64,000 bases of DNA from Kryptolebias marmoratus (lineage: Eukaryota; Chordata; Actinopteri; Cyprinodontiformes; Rivulidae), in the NCBI RefSeq assembly GCF_001649575.2, contig NC_051445.1, forward strand, positions 25,851,431 to 25,915,430. Reading direction: 5' to 3'. The notes beneath the pieces are model-generated. The model was not told the DNA's origin, made no database searches, and was given only the letters and a program-made list of their open reading frames with translations. Shown here piece by piece: positions 44,825 to 57,149 of this stretch; positions within the stretch are counted from its first letter, which is position 1, and each line of letters starts with the position of its first letter. The position numbers and the translations under genes are program-made.

Positions 44825-46394
44825 AAAAGTGACACAAAGAGAATTTATGACATCTAGAATGAAGGTTTGACAGAGGTATGATCCCCTCTGAAGGCTGGTG
44901 CTCTCAGACCCTTCTTTCATTTTTAACCCCTTGCCTATATTTTTTCCTTCAGAGGGAGGAAGAGTGTGGTCCTTCCACCCCCCCTATTCTTTTCTCTACC
45001 TCTGTTCTCTTGCTATCTCACACCATTTCTTCTGCTTCTTTTGCTGCATCTGTTTTGCTACGGCCTTTGCTTTTTTTCCTCCTCTCCTTTTTTTCTTCTT
45101 GAGCAGGGATGCTCTGTCAAAATTGATTCAGACTCAGAGGAATCGATCTTCCTCTTTCCTTCCTTTTATCATTAAAAAAAAGAAGGAAAGGACAAGCCAA
45201 AAGAAGAAAGAAAAAAACATTCACTCCACAAATGAGCATTGAAATCTATCTGCTGTTCCAGCCTTATATTTTTCATTATAGAATCAATTTTTGACAAAAA
45301 CAATGTAATTTTTCAGGTCTGCCTTTTGTATTCCTTGAAAAAACCCCTATTTTTTATACATTCACATGTCACCAAAGTGATGCATTTACTTTTAATATTC
45401 GTTAGTACCAGATTAGTTCTAAAATTAATGTCTCTGCATCATTTAAACCTTTGTGTTTATGGTATGGTTACTGTAATGCCTAGGTTCTTGTTTGGCTATT
45501 GGCGAGCCATTAGCCTAGCTTCGACAAGGACTTCGGCTCTTTTCTTCTTATTCCTGCGCTCTATGACCAATGTCATGGCTGATAAGGAACTGTTGATGAC
45601 TCTTAGACAAAACATTACTTCAAAAATGACCAGGCTCTCTATTTAATGCTATTTCTATCTATTTATTCACTCATTTACCCTTTAAGGCAAATGGACATTC
45701 AGTGAAAATTACCTTTTTGGGCCAGCTCAGGTATTTTTACATTTTAAACAAATCTAAAAACAATAAGCATGGGTTTGAGTAGATTTCAATGAATCCCTTT
45801 AGATTTTTCTTAGGTGCAATCTTTTCAGTTTACATTTATAGTAGAAGAAGCTGCAGTGTGTCACACCACACTGTCCTTCTTATGTTAAATGATTTTTCGA
45901 ACATGGCCTCACCCCAGTATTGACTGGCTGTCTGTGCTGCACATTCGGCTTCCTCGTGCTCTCCTGGATCCACCCTGGAGGAAGATGACTAATAAATTAA
46001 CCAGTCTCCCCCACTCCCGATGCCCCAAACTGAAAGTGATGGATGTGAATAAATGGGCCATGTACAAGCAGTGGGATCCTTCCAGTCAGCTAGTTCCTCT
46101 GTGCCATATTAGATCTTATTGTGTTACTGTGATGTGCTTCAGAAAAATCTAGGCCATGTCCATCTAGACTACAGGGGGAACACAGGCAGAGACAAATTTA
46201 TTAGTAGAAGTTCTTCTTATTACTTAAATACAAAGATGATCATAAAGATTTTGTTATTGTTTTGTTTTAGCTAACACCAGTTTGCCCACCTAATCGCTGT
46301 TTTCTCTTCATCAGTTACAATGACTCTTCAAGTCTTTGTTTTCTTGTTTGAATGTTTATCTGTGCTTTTTTTCTTTTGGTTGTGTTACCTCCTG
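44825..46394. other. Unassigned sequence, parts resembling conserved non-coding DNA
   Basis: 44880-45230 is pyrimidine-rich. The 135-codon plus-strand frame 45239-45646 has a hydrophobic, AT-driven start and no domain, but its end (45480-45640) is unique with balanced composition. 45890-46160 contains a unique block (CTCACCCCAGTATTGACTGG; AATAAATTAACCAGTCTCCC; GATGGATGTGAATAAATGGG) with an 87-codon open frame. Both may be conserved non-coding. Confidence 0.3.
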
Positions 46395-46565
46395 TTTTCA
46401 TTAATGTTGGTTGGTTTGTTTGTCTGTCTGTTTTGCAAGATTACTTAAAAACTAATAAACAGATTTTGATGAAACTGAATAAATTTTGGTGGTGAACTGG
46501 ATCACAATCCGGATTGGACTTTTTTAATGAAGCTTTGTGCTCTCCAAGTGCTTCTAGTTTCTTTT
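46395..46565 (+). repeat. GGTTATGTTTTC family, copy P1
   Basis: TTGGTTGGTTTGTTTGTCTG, AAAACTAATAAACAGATTTT, GATGAAACTGAATAAATTTT, GGTGGTGAACTGGATCACAA and GTGCTCTCCAAGTGCTTCTA. Related copies are at 56886, 62825 and 63180. Confidence 0.6.
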
Positions 46566-46689
46566 AGTTTTGACCTTGAATTTCCAAGTTCTAAGTTTTA
46601 GTTTTGCTTCCTTTACTCTCTGCGCATTATTTTATTTCCCAATACTAATCTTCACTAAGTGCTACTTTGCCTTTTGTGCCTCACCTCTT

Positions 46690-47400
46690 GTTGTTTACAG
46701 TCCACTGCCAAAAGGCGAAGGTGGACGATATTGTTTTGGCCTCTGTCTGTGTATGGGTATATTTGTCAGTAAAACGTCTAATGAACCACTGAACAAGCTT
46801 TAATGAGCCTTGTAGAAAGTATTCATTGGATATACATTTACAACTGAATACCTTTTGGAGTCAGCCCATTTCAAGATGGCTGCCACCGCCAACTGACCTT
46901 CAAAAACACAAAAAAACGGTCTAATTTGATTGATTTTACAGATATTGACCTAAAAAATTAGTACGGTAGTAGCTGAGTGTGATCCCCAACACATATTTTG
47001 AGCTTTAACATAATGCATATGATTTTTTTTTTATTTTGCCACAAACTATTTGGAGTTAATTATGTCAGCAAAGTATTGCATGAACTACTTGGCGGATTTG
47101 AATGAAACTCAATTAAAGATGGCCACCATAGCTAATCACCATTAGCCAAGCCAACTGACCTTAGAAAACACAAACATAGTTATAATTCAGTTAATTTTAC
47201 AGCTACTGTGCAAAGATCTGGTGTGGTAGTAGCTGAGAGTCTTTCCCAACATAAACTCTGATCATGACATCTGTTGATACCACACAATTTTTTTTTTTTA
47301 ATGTTTGACTAAAATGTTTCTCAACATACGATGATCTTAGTCTAAAACTCTTATGAAAGTTGGCAGGCAATATGTATTTGTTCAAGGAATGCTAGTCTTT
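46690..47400 (+). repeat. CTCATGAACCACTGGA family, copy 4 (nearly complete)
   Basis: Begins CAGTCCACTGCCAAAAGGCG, followed by TCAGTAAAACGTCTAATGAA, CATTGGATATACATTTACAA, CTTTTGGAGTCAGCCCATTT, CAAGATGGCTGCCACCGCC and GTACGGTAGTAGCTGAGTGT. A second unit ends in GTAGCTGAGAGTCTTTCCCA and TTCAAGGAATGCTAGTC. This is the best copy for defining the family ends. Confidence 0.75.
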
Positions 47401-47630
47401 TAAGTTGTAATATTTTTTAATGTACATTTTCTGCTAGGATTTTTATAACCATTGTCAATTTGTCATATTAGTTTTTGTGTGTTAGGTCACTCAGTTCTGG
47501 TTTCACTTTTCTGCTGAGCTGTTTTATTGTGAATTCATGGAGTATTTGCTCTTGCTTAATGTTTTTTTGGATCCTTTTAAGTAAATAAACATATAACTTT
47601 TCATATTTGGTTACTACACCTCCAACGACC

Positions 47631-47677
47631 AAAATGTTGAATGTGTTTATTCAACAAAAATGTTGAATGTGTTTATT
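47631..47677. repeat. 26-bp tandem duplication
   Basis: AAAATGTTGAATGTGTTTAT occurs at 47631 and again at 47657. Confidence 0.9.
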
Positions 47678-47984
47678 TTTCGCTCAATTTTTCCTAATGT
47701 AAATTCTTCTTTTGATTTTGAATCAGTCTCATCTATCTCTTAGAGAAGTCAGAAAAACTATGAAAACATATACAGTAAAATGAAATGTCAGAAACTGGAG
47801 CCAATAATGCAGCTGTAGAGCTAAAAACTGAGTATAGATTTTGACCGATCAAGCAGACAGTCAGCAGAGGTGAAAATGACGGACAAATAGGAAGAGAGGA
47901 AAAAGGCAGCTGATGAGGACAAGCAGACACAGCAAGAAGAATGAGACACTTATTACAGCAACAGACTAATTACAATGCACTCCC

Positions 47985-48235
47985 CAATACTAACAGGCAC
48001 AGGTCTCAACCACAACGCTCACACCTGAGACCTGCTGGTGGCCGAAAGGAGGGCTAATTTCAGCCAACGGGAGGTCTACAGAGAGCCTTTCATAAATAAC
48101 GATGGCCCTGGATTCAGACATGTGCACCTGCACCAATTAACAGGTTACTAATTGGCACATTCAAAGCAGGATGTAACAAAAATGTCTGCTCCTCTCACAA
48201 CACTGATTGATTCACAGGGGAGGAAGTGGTTTGCG
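47985..48235. promoter_or_regulatory. Candidate conserved non-coding block
   Basis: Repeat-free, balanced composition. It includes GCTAATTTCAGCCAACGGGA, CATAAATAACGATGGCCCTG, the E-box ATGTGCACCTGCACC, and CCAATTAACAGGTTACTAAT with two homeodomain cores, then ACTGATTGATTCACAG. Enhancer-like by composition only. Confidence 0.35.
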
Positions 48236-48810
48236 CTGTGTCAGGCCCCTTAAAAAGATAACATGTTTGGAATGGTTGTATATATTGTTTTAATAATAAT
48301 GTATTATTTTTCACAATAAGTGACACATTTCAAAGATTTTAACCTCTTCACTATGTTCATAGACTACATACAGTAAAATGCCACGTTATTTTAGCTCTAA
48401 ATGAGCAAGCCACTGGGCCTTTTACCTTTCTCATCTTTTTTCAGCTACTGAAATCTTTCCTACACAACTAGAAGTACATGGTGAAGTGGAGAATACACAT
48501 TTGGTATCAGTTTACACTTTATGTCACCAGAAATTAATGAATCATACACACTGGACCTTAATGTGATGTTATTGGACATAACTGAAAGAATAGATGTTTT
48601 CCTGCTTACTGTCATAATGCTAAATTATCGCTGGGTCAGACTATTTTTTTTTCCTTTTAAAAGTTTAATTTACTGTAATCTGAAGTTTAGTGCCTACACT
48701 GCTAAAATCCACTGTCCAAATATGGAAAATAATTACTTTATTCAAGAAAATGAAAAACAAAAACAAATGAAAAGAAGAGTTAAGTGTGTTGGCTAACGAA
48801 AACTGGTCTA

Positions 48811-48919
48811 ACATCCATCCATCCATCCATCCATCCATTTTCTTTACCCGCTTCTCCATTCTGGGTCGCGGGGAGCTGGTGCCTATCTCCAGCAGTCACT
48901 GTGCGAGAGGCGGGGGACG
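48811..48919 (-). repeat. SINE-like repeat, copy G (3' end only)
   Basis: Six ATCC units, then TTTACCCGCTTCTCCATTCT, GGGTCGCGGGGAGCTGGTGC, CTATCTCCAGCAGTCACTGT and GCGAGAGGCGGGGGAC. Sharply truncated, and very similar to copy F, so young. Confidence 0.85.
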
Positions 48920-49734
48920 GTTTAACATCTAATAAAAAAATAATTAATCCCCCCATGTACACCTGCCATTAGCACCAATTTACAGATTAGTTTACAAAGC
49001 TCATACCCTATGAATGTACCAAAAAACCTGCAACAATCCTGCAGATCTGTTATGTTGGTTATTACAGTTCACTGCTGACCAACCTATTGTGTCATTTGTA
49101 AGACCAAAAGCCACAATAATAAAAATCTACCCGTAAAAGGTCCTTTGGGAGAGTTCCAGTACAAGGCTCCTCAGTAAATAGATGCAGAGCAGAGATGGCT
49201 ACTGTAGTCTAGGTGACAATTGATGGATACTGTTAATCATGGAGTCATATGACCTTTTTATAAAAGCATGAAATAACTAATTAGGCTATATCAAACCTTT
49301 TCAACAAATTAATATTTGAACTTACAGCAGCAAGGTATGAACTGTGTGACTCGACAGGAACCAACACCTGAAAAATATTATGTGAGGTGTATTTTTTATT
49401 TTTCCTTTTAAGAAAGGGAATGTTTTGTTGCACGGAGGGGGCCTTAAAACTCTTAATTGAACCATTTTACAGGGACCCTTATCATGTTCCAACTTCCCAT
49501 CAGATGTCTAGTTTATATTAAGTAGATAAGTAGTTTAACATCATCTATGATATGGTTGTGCATTTTTGGTGTGCGGTCAATTCAATATGCATCTTGATAG
49601 ACTGCCAGTGAGCTGATTCATTAAAAACATATGGTCAGCAAAAACCAGTATGATGCGACGTGATTCAGCCTTTGATCACAATGCGATGTGATTCAATCTG
49701 AGTTTGATTCAACACATTGAGATTCAATGAAGCC
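48920..49734. other. Unassigned sequence
   Basis: No gene recognised. The words GATGCGACGTGATTCAGCC and CAATGCGATGTGATTCAATC near 49653 and 49679 repeat imperfectly. Confidence 0.3.
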
Positions 49735-50212
49735 TAGGCGTAAATTCAGACTGGAAGACCTGCTTCAGCCTCACCTGCATCTAATCGCTGCGTCGAGCAC
49801 CTCCACTCCAGCCTATCAGCATCAGACCGCGCCTCCATCTCAGCCCATCAGCATCTGACCGCGCCTCTAGCTTATCCAATCAGCGAGCAAGCCTTCGTTT
49901 AAAAGGACTTCTATCATGGCCCCATCCGTTTACCGGCCGAACTTCAGCCCACCTCCACCCCTTCTCCACCTCCAGTTTCCCAGCTCCCTCAAGCTTCCTT
50001 CCCCTCTTCAACCTCCACCACCAGTGTCCGGCCCGGGGAAGACGCCTCTAATGCTCAACCTGAGCTTCTTGTCGAAGCGCATTGCTATTGTCGGCACTCG
50101 CGTCTTCCGCCGAGGTCCGAGCGCCAAATATCTCATGTCATTCATGTCAAATAAAACTATTTAATTGCAGCTTCTCTTTGTCGTGAGTCTCTCCAGGTTG
50201 AAATGCAATTTA
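49735..50212 (+). mobile_element. LTR-like element with tandem CCAAT-type units
   Basis: The arrangement is that of a promoter plus polyadenylation unit. Two and a third copies of a 32-bp unit (49810-49841, 49842-49873, 49874-49885) each start ATCAGCATC or AATCAGCG; the last holds CCAATCAGCG, an NF-Y type box. Then comes a TATA-like TTTAAAAGG (49898-49906), a GC-rich transcribed part, and AATAAA at 50150-50155. It is much richer in G+C than its surroundings. An 82-codon Pro-rich frame begins shortly after the TATA-like box, without known motifs. Ends and a target duplication were not resolved. A solo LTR is favoured; a processed retrocopy is the alternative. Confidence 0.4.
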
Positions 50213-50312
50213 ATTCAAGAAAGCATAGGACTGGTCCTATGCCAGTTAACAATATTAATTACAATGCCTGGCCCCCAAAAAAGTAATCACCAAAAAAAAA
50301 AGGTTACATACT

Positions 50313-51131
50313 CTAATATTTCATTGGACTGCCTTTAGCTTTGATTACGGCATGCATTCGCTGTGGCATTGTTTCAGTAAACTTCTGCAATGTCACAAGA
50401 TTTATTTTCATCCAGTGTTGCAATAATTTTTCACCAAGATCTTGCACTGATGATGTTAGTCTGACCGCTGTGCAAAGCCTTCTCCAGCACATCCCAAAGA
50501 TTCTCAGTGGGGTTAAGGTCTGGACTCTGTGGTGGCCAATCCATGTGTGAAAATGATGTCTCATGCTCCCTGAACCACTCTTTAACAATCTGAGCCTGAT
50601 GAATCCTGGCATTGTCATCTTGGAATATGCCCGTGCCATCAGGGATGAAAAAAATCCATTGAAGGAATAACTTGGTCATTCAGTATATTCAGGTAGTCAG
50701 CTGACCTCATTCTTTGAGCACATATTGTTGCTGAACCTGGACCTGACCAACTGCAGCAACCCCAGATCATAGCACTGCCCCCACAGGCTTGTACAGTAGG
50801 TACTAGGCATGATGGGTGCATCGCTTCACCTGCCTCTCTTCTTACCCTGATGAGCCCATCACTCTGGAACAGGGTAAATCTGGACTTATCAGACCACATG
50901 ACCTTCCATTGCTCCATAGTCCAATCTTTATGCTCCCTAGCAAATTGAAGCCTATTTTTCCAGTTAGCCTCACTGATTTGTTTTTTTTCTTAAGGCTACA
51001 CAGCTGTTCTGTCCCAATCCCTTGAGTTTCCTTTGCATTGTCCATGTGTAAATGTTCTTACTTTCACTATTAAACCTAGGCCGGAGATCTACTGTTGTGT
51101 TTCTTCCATTTGATTTCACCAAACGTTTAAG
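50313..51131 (-). pseudogene. Tc1-like transposase, DDE catalytic part with frameshifts
   Basis: The catalytic domain of the same transposase is spread over three frames. Frame one (to 50639) has VMWSDKSRFTLFQSDG with the first aspartate, and GGSAMIWGCCSWSG. Frame two (50431-50679) has [19 protein letters not shown] with the second aspartate, and [17 protein letters not shown] with the glutamate, in DD34E arrangement. Frame three (from about 50430 down to 50313) carries the C-terminus ending KAKGSPMKY. All three catalytic residues are intact, but at least two frameshifts and the nested insertion make it inactive. Confidence 0.88.
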
Positions 51132-51723
51132 TAGTACTGGGCGATATGGAAAAAATTCTATTTCACGATATGGATAATTTTAAATCACGATAACGATATA
51201 TATGACAATATACCCCAATTACGTACGCTGTCAGTTATTCTCTGAAAAATATGAAAAAATCTAATTTCTTACCTTTTTCAAGCTTTATTTCGAAGTGACA
51301 TTTAACTGAACTTTCACAAATGAGATCTGCTGCATTTTAGTGCAGCAATATATATGTATCTGTTACAACGTAACAGTATCAAATGACAACAGACTCCATT
51401 ATCTTCGGCCGGCTATAGTTTCACTTTTCGCAACTTTCCCCGGCTCTTTTACAACTTGTATTACCTTGCACTTTTTGGATTGTTAAATATTCTTTTTCGT
51501 GGTTCTTCTTTAAGTGATAGAAGAGGTTTGTTGTGTTAGCGTCAGATGAGAAAACAGTCTAATAGCAGAGTTAGCATTAGCATAGTTAGCATATTACCTT
51601 TTTCTGCTCCGTGTCGGACTTCTTGAACCAAATCACAGACGTCCCCCTCGTTTTGGTAAAAGTCTTTCTTCTTGGGCTGCCTGCTAGCTGTCTCTACTTG
51701 TTGCGACCCCGAGTTTGATACTT

Positions 51724-52182
51724 NNNNNNNNNNNNNNNNNNNNNNNNNNNNNNNNNNNNNNNNNNNNNNNNNNNNNNNNNNNNNNNNNNNNNNNNNNNNN
51801 NNNNNNNNNNNNNNNNNNNNNNNNNNNNNNNNNNNNNNNNNNNNNNNNNNNNNNNNNNNNNNNNNNNNNNNNNNNNNNNNNNNNNNNNNNNNNNNNNNNN
51901 NNNNNNNNNNNNNNNNNNNNNNNNNNNNNNNNNNNNNNNNNNNNNNNNNNNNNNNNNNNNNNNNNNNNNNNNNNNNNNNNNNNNNNNNNNNNNNNNNNNN
52001 NNNNNNNNNNNNNNNNNNNNNNNNNNNNNNNNNNNNNNNNNNNNNNNNNNNNNNNNNNNNNNNNNNNNNNNNNNNNNNNNNNNNNNNNNNNNNNNNNNNN
52101 NNNNNNNNNNNNNNNNNNNNNNNNNNNNNNNNNNNNNNNNNNNNNNNNNNNNNNNNNNNNNNNNNNNNNNNNNNNNNNNNNN
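51724..52182. other. Assembly gap (459 N)
   Basis: Run of N inside the nested hAT-like element. Frames of 185-264 codons crossing it are artefacts. Confidence 1.
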
Positions 52183-52530
52183 GGAGAATCCAAAGGGCGA
52201 GGTCCAGGTGTACGAAGCAAGGTCGGTAACGGGAGATCAGAATCCAAAGAAGTATCAGGCAGGGAGCAGGCAAGAGACGGTCGTGAAACAGGCATGGGTC
52301 GAGATCAGGCATGAACAAGAGTAGTACGCTGGACATTTACTGGCACAAGGCTTTCAATAATCTGGCAGTGAGATCTTGGGAGCTGTGGGTATTTATGGTG
52401 GCCTGAACAGGTGAGACAGATGAAGCTGATTACATGGGCATGGCAACATGGGCGTGGCATGAACTGTGGGACTGAGGAAAGTTACTTGACTGTGGCAAGA
52501 GGCGTGGCAGGAACAGATGGAGCTGTGACA
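52183..52530 (-). mobile_element. LTR-like fragment nested inside the hAT-like element
   Basis: On the minus strand it begins TGTCACAGCTCCATCTGTTC and continues with CCACGCC blocks, a TATA-like CATAAATACC (complement near 52390-52400) and CCTGATCTCGACCCATGCC. This is the layout of a teleost retrotransposon LTR, similar in style to family L but not the same sequence. Its other end lies in the N gap. Confidence 0.5.
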
Positions 52531-52644
52531 TTATGATAGAAACGACAGAAACTATAGAGACGATAGAAGAAAATATATCACGATAGACACTTTTCTATTG
52601 TCCTCACGATATGTATCGTTATATTGCCCAGCACTACGTTTAAG

Positions 52645-52878
52645 TGATCACCAATCACAATCATTCAGGATTTATTTCCAGCCACATTTCTTCCTCAAAG
52701 ACGATGTGTCCCCACTATCCTTCCAGTTTTTAGTAATGCGTTTGACAGTCCTTAACCCAATTTTAGTAGTTTCTGCAATCTCCTTAGATGTTTTCTCTGC
52801 TTGATGCATGTCAATGATTTGACCCTTCTCAAACAGACTGACATCTTTTCCACGACCACGGGATGTGTCTTTTGACAT
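52645..52878 (-). pseudogene. Tc1-like transposase, N-terminal helix-turn-helix part
   Basis: On the minus strand the frame opens MSKDTSRGRGKDVSLFEKG and continues through KTSKEIAETTKIGLRTVKRI and WKDSGDTSSLRKKCG, the paired-like DNA-binding domain that recognises the transposon's inverted repeats. A stop follows at 52674-52672 (after KKCGWK). The rest of the gene is displaced to the left of the nested element and resumes at 51131. Confidence 0.85.
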
Positions 52879-53041
52879 GGTTGTTCAAGAAATGAAAAGC
52901 AACTCCTTGCACCAGTAGGGGTTAAATAACTTGTTGCCAGCTGAAACATAATCGCCCATGCAGTCATTATCCAATAGAAGGCTCAAACCTATTTGCTTAG
53001 TTAAATTCAGGTGGCAACTTTTTTTTGGGCCAGGCAGTGTA

Positions 53042-53998
53042 TTTACTAACTATTTAAAAGATGGTTGCTGACAAACGAGTCTTGTTTTAAAGTTACAAAA
53101 CACTTTCAGAAAACCTGACTCACGATTAATAAATAAGACGCATAAAATGAAGCTTAGAGAAAAATGAATAAACCTGCCAGCAGTAGATGTGTTTAACACT
53201 CTTAATAACGCAACATTAGTAACGCAAAATTTCTACATTACAAAGAATAAACACACATTAACCTTTTTTTCCCTGGAATATTAGTTGGTTCGCAGCTTTA
53301 AGCACATTTTCAGAGTGTTTGTTGCTGTTTACGCCAGTGCTGCTGCAGTTCACCTTCTGAACTGGAGATGTCACTGATGAGAAAACAATACAGCTAAACA
53401 GCAGGAAGAAATGAAGAGAAGGAATTCATTTTTCATACACAAACATGGCTACACTTGAACTTTTCTGTTATTTATTTTTTTTTATAGTAGATGTCTGTGT
53501 GGAGAAGCAAACCTGCTGCTGACTTTTCAGTATTAAACAGATCAAATTTTATCGGTACAGAGATTTTATAAATCGATGCGTCTGGATTTACTCCCAAAAC
53601 TGCATCAGTTCACCGCTGCTCTACCAATGCACTCACACCATCCACATGCATGTCTGTGAATTAGCAGAATTTAGTTCATCTTTACATCCCTCATCTATAA
53701 GCAAGCGATGTTCTTACATCATTCGCCACCATCACAGAAAACTTTCCAGTCAGACAGTTACAGGAACAACAACAGTTAACAATCACAACTACAATTTGTT
53801 AATGTTATAAGAGCCATGTTTGATTACAAAAAAATTAATTGGTACTGTTAAAACAAGTTCTGACAGACTGAAAAAGGCCTTAATGTGGCTAAAAGAGGTC
53901 TTTGTTAGTAATTCAGCTTGATGTGCACATAGAAAATATGCATAATTTATAACTAAGTCGAAAAAAAAATTATCTATTCTTAAAGCAATCATCTCTGG
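53042..53998. other. Unassigned AT-rich sequence
   Basis: No gene recognised. Confidence 0.3.
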
Positions 53999-54422
53999 CC
54001 CCGTCTGCACTACTCCAAAGATAAAATATAGAAAAAGAGCTTTCTAATCTTGGCTGAAGACTATAGGAAAACTATTATAGCTTTTTTTTTCTCAGTCATG
54101 TTTTTAAGTAGACAATCAAAGCTTAATAGTGACAGGGTCAGGATTAAGCAGGACAGATGCAGAAAAAAATGGTAAAACCGTCTTTATTATTGTTTTGGTT
54201 TCTAGGGCACGGAGTGATAGTGGGCACGTGTGAATAAGCTGCTACAGCATGCTTTCTGAAAAGCTCAGTATCATCTGTTTACACAAATGCACCATAAAGT
54301 TTGTTGAACACTAACTTTATCATTTATTTCTTAATTTTCATTTTTGTTCCTGTGTGGACAGGAGGAGCAAAGACAGCAAAAAAGTTCTGTTTTTAGAAAC
54401 AGCTGGAGTAGTGTAGACTGTA
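53999..54422. mobile_element. MITE-like element with inverted ends
   Basis: GTCTGCACTACTCC (54003-54016) and GGAGTAGTGTAGAC (54405-54418) are inverted repeats matching at 13 of 14 positions. Words like these bound several teleost DNA elements. The interior has no coding frame. A target duplication could not be fixed. Confidence 0.45.
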
Positions 54423-55870
<1,448 letters not shown>

Positions 55871-55984
55871 ACATGCTCACAAACAGTCATGTTACATAGC
55901 TGCCCATTTTCAGCTTTGAAGCTCATTCTAAGGTACAAATAATCTTATAAAAAACAAACAAACTAGTACAGATCCCTAAGAGTT

Positions 55985-56560
55985 TGCCAGAAGGTAAAGG
56001 CAGGCGATAATGTTTTTGCATGTGTGTGTTTGTGTGTGTCTGTCTGTTACTAAAATATCTCATGAAGCAATAGGCACTTCTTAATGAAACTTGTATTAAG
56101 TAATCATCGGATGTACATCTACAAATGATTACCTTTTGGACCCCAAAACTGTGTGTGGTATTAGCTGAGACTGATTGCCAAAACATAAAAGATTTCACAA
56201 AATTTCTGTTACAAATGTTGCCATTGCCTATTTAGAGCCAGCTTTGTTTGACTGGCAAGATATCTCATGAACCTCTGGGTGGATTTTATTAAAACTTCCA
56301 GGAAATATTGGATGTACGTCTAACTACTGATTATTTTTTGGAGCAAACTAAATTTAAGATGACCACCACAGCCAACTGCTCTTATAAAACACAAAAAAGG
56401 CTATAACTCAGTCAGTTTTAAAGATAAATTTGGTGTGGTAGTAGCTGAGAGTCATTCCCAACACTTATTCCAAGTTATTGTCATTGTGTGAGATCTTTAT
56501 TTAAAATTTTTGCACTAAAGCTAGTCATTTTAATATCATGAAGACCAGTCAAACAAAAAA
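55985..56560 (+). repeat. CTCATGAACCACTGGA family, copy 5
   Basis: Starts TTTGCCAGAAGGTAAAGGCA. It has AAAATATCTCATGAAGCAAT, ATCGGATGTACATCTACAAA, a second unit with AAGATATCTCATGAACCTCT, GGATGTACGTCTAACTACTG, AAGATGACCACCACAGCC and GTGTGGTAGTAGCTGAGAGT. Confidence 0.72.
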
Positions 56561-56885
56561 AAAGAGGAAAGGTTTTAGTAGGAAACGAAACTTACACATT
56601 TTCTTTTCATATTAATAGGTAATGTGTCCTTTAATTTAAAAAAATGTAAGCATATTTTGTAAATAACTGTTAAATATCACATGTTTGTTTACCTACAGAA
56701 ACAACTGCTGCGACTGAAAATAGGTGATTTGTGATGATATCCATTGGATCATTTAGGATAAAGAGGTCTAAAATTGTATTGGGACATATTTAAACTCAGA
56801 TTTGTTGAGTAAAGAATGGAAATAGCAGGGCTTTGTTTACATAGAGTGATACCTGCATTTCAGAACTGCACATCAATATATCTGG

Positions 56886-57126
56886 CCAAGGAAGTTATGT
56901 TTTCAGTAGTGTTGGTTGGTTTGTTAGTTTGTCTGTTTCAACATTACTTGAACTCTAATGACCAGATTTTGATCAAATGTTCAGGAAATGTTGGGGTTCT
57001 CCTAGAAATAAAAATTCATAAAAATAAAATTCATCAGATGATAAAATTTTGGTAGTGATCTGGATCGCACCACCAAAATTTATTCAATTGTTTCTTGTTT
57101 CACTACAGAAAACATAACCTCCTTGG
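56886..57126. mobile_element. 241-bp MITE of the GGTTATGTTTTC family (P2)
   Basis: The two 26-bp ends (56886-56911 and 57101-57126) are inverted repeats matching at 24 positions; the left reads CCAAGGAAGTTATGTTTTC. The interior has GATTTTGATCAAATGTTCAG and TTTGGTAGTGATCTGGATCG, typical of the family. The other copies lack the right inverted end, so this one shows the family's DNA-transposon nature. Confidence 0.65.
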
Positions 57127-57149
57127 TACTAATTAGCACTTTTTACTGT

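Larger units (their letters stand above)
51124..52644. mobile_element. hAT-like non-autonomous element nested in the Tc1 element
   Basis: The element 51132-52636 is flanked by a perfect 8-bp duplication CGTTTAAG (51124-51131 and 52637-52644), the hAT target-site length. The ends are inverted: TAGTACTGGGCGATATGG on the left and ATATTGCCCAGCACTA on the right. Subterminal zones are full of CGATA / TATCG words in both orientations (51153-51200 and 52550-52625). No transposase is visible. The interior holds a 459-base gap and an LTR-like insertion. Confidence 0.85.
50262..53039 (-). mobile_element. Tc1-like transposon (fourth family), split by a nested element
   Basis: Both ends are present: ATGCCTGGCCCCCAAAAAAG just inside 50262, and CTTTTTTTTGGGCCAGGCAG up to 53039 are inverted repeats, each flanked by TA (50260-50261 and 53040-53041), the Tc1 target. 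Without the insertion at 51132-52644, the element is about 1265 bp, a normal Tc1 length. Confidence 0.88.

Noticed and set aside
45239..45646. 135-codon plus-strand frame
   Set aside because: Hydrophobic AT-driven start, no domain, no splice or promoter context. Better explained as chance plus possible non-coding conservation.
51542..52336. Open frames of 185-264 codons
   Set aside because: They run through the 459-base gap in a nested transposon, and the readable ends have no protein signature.
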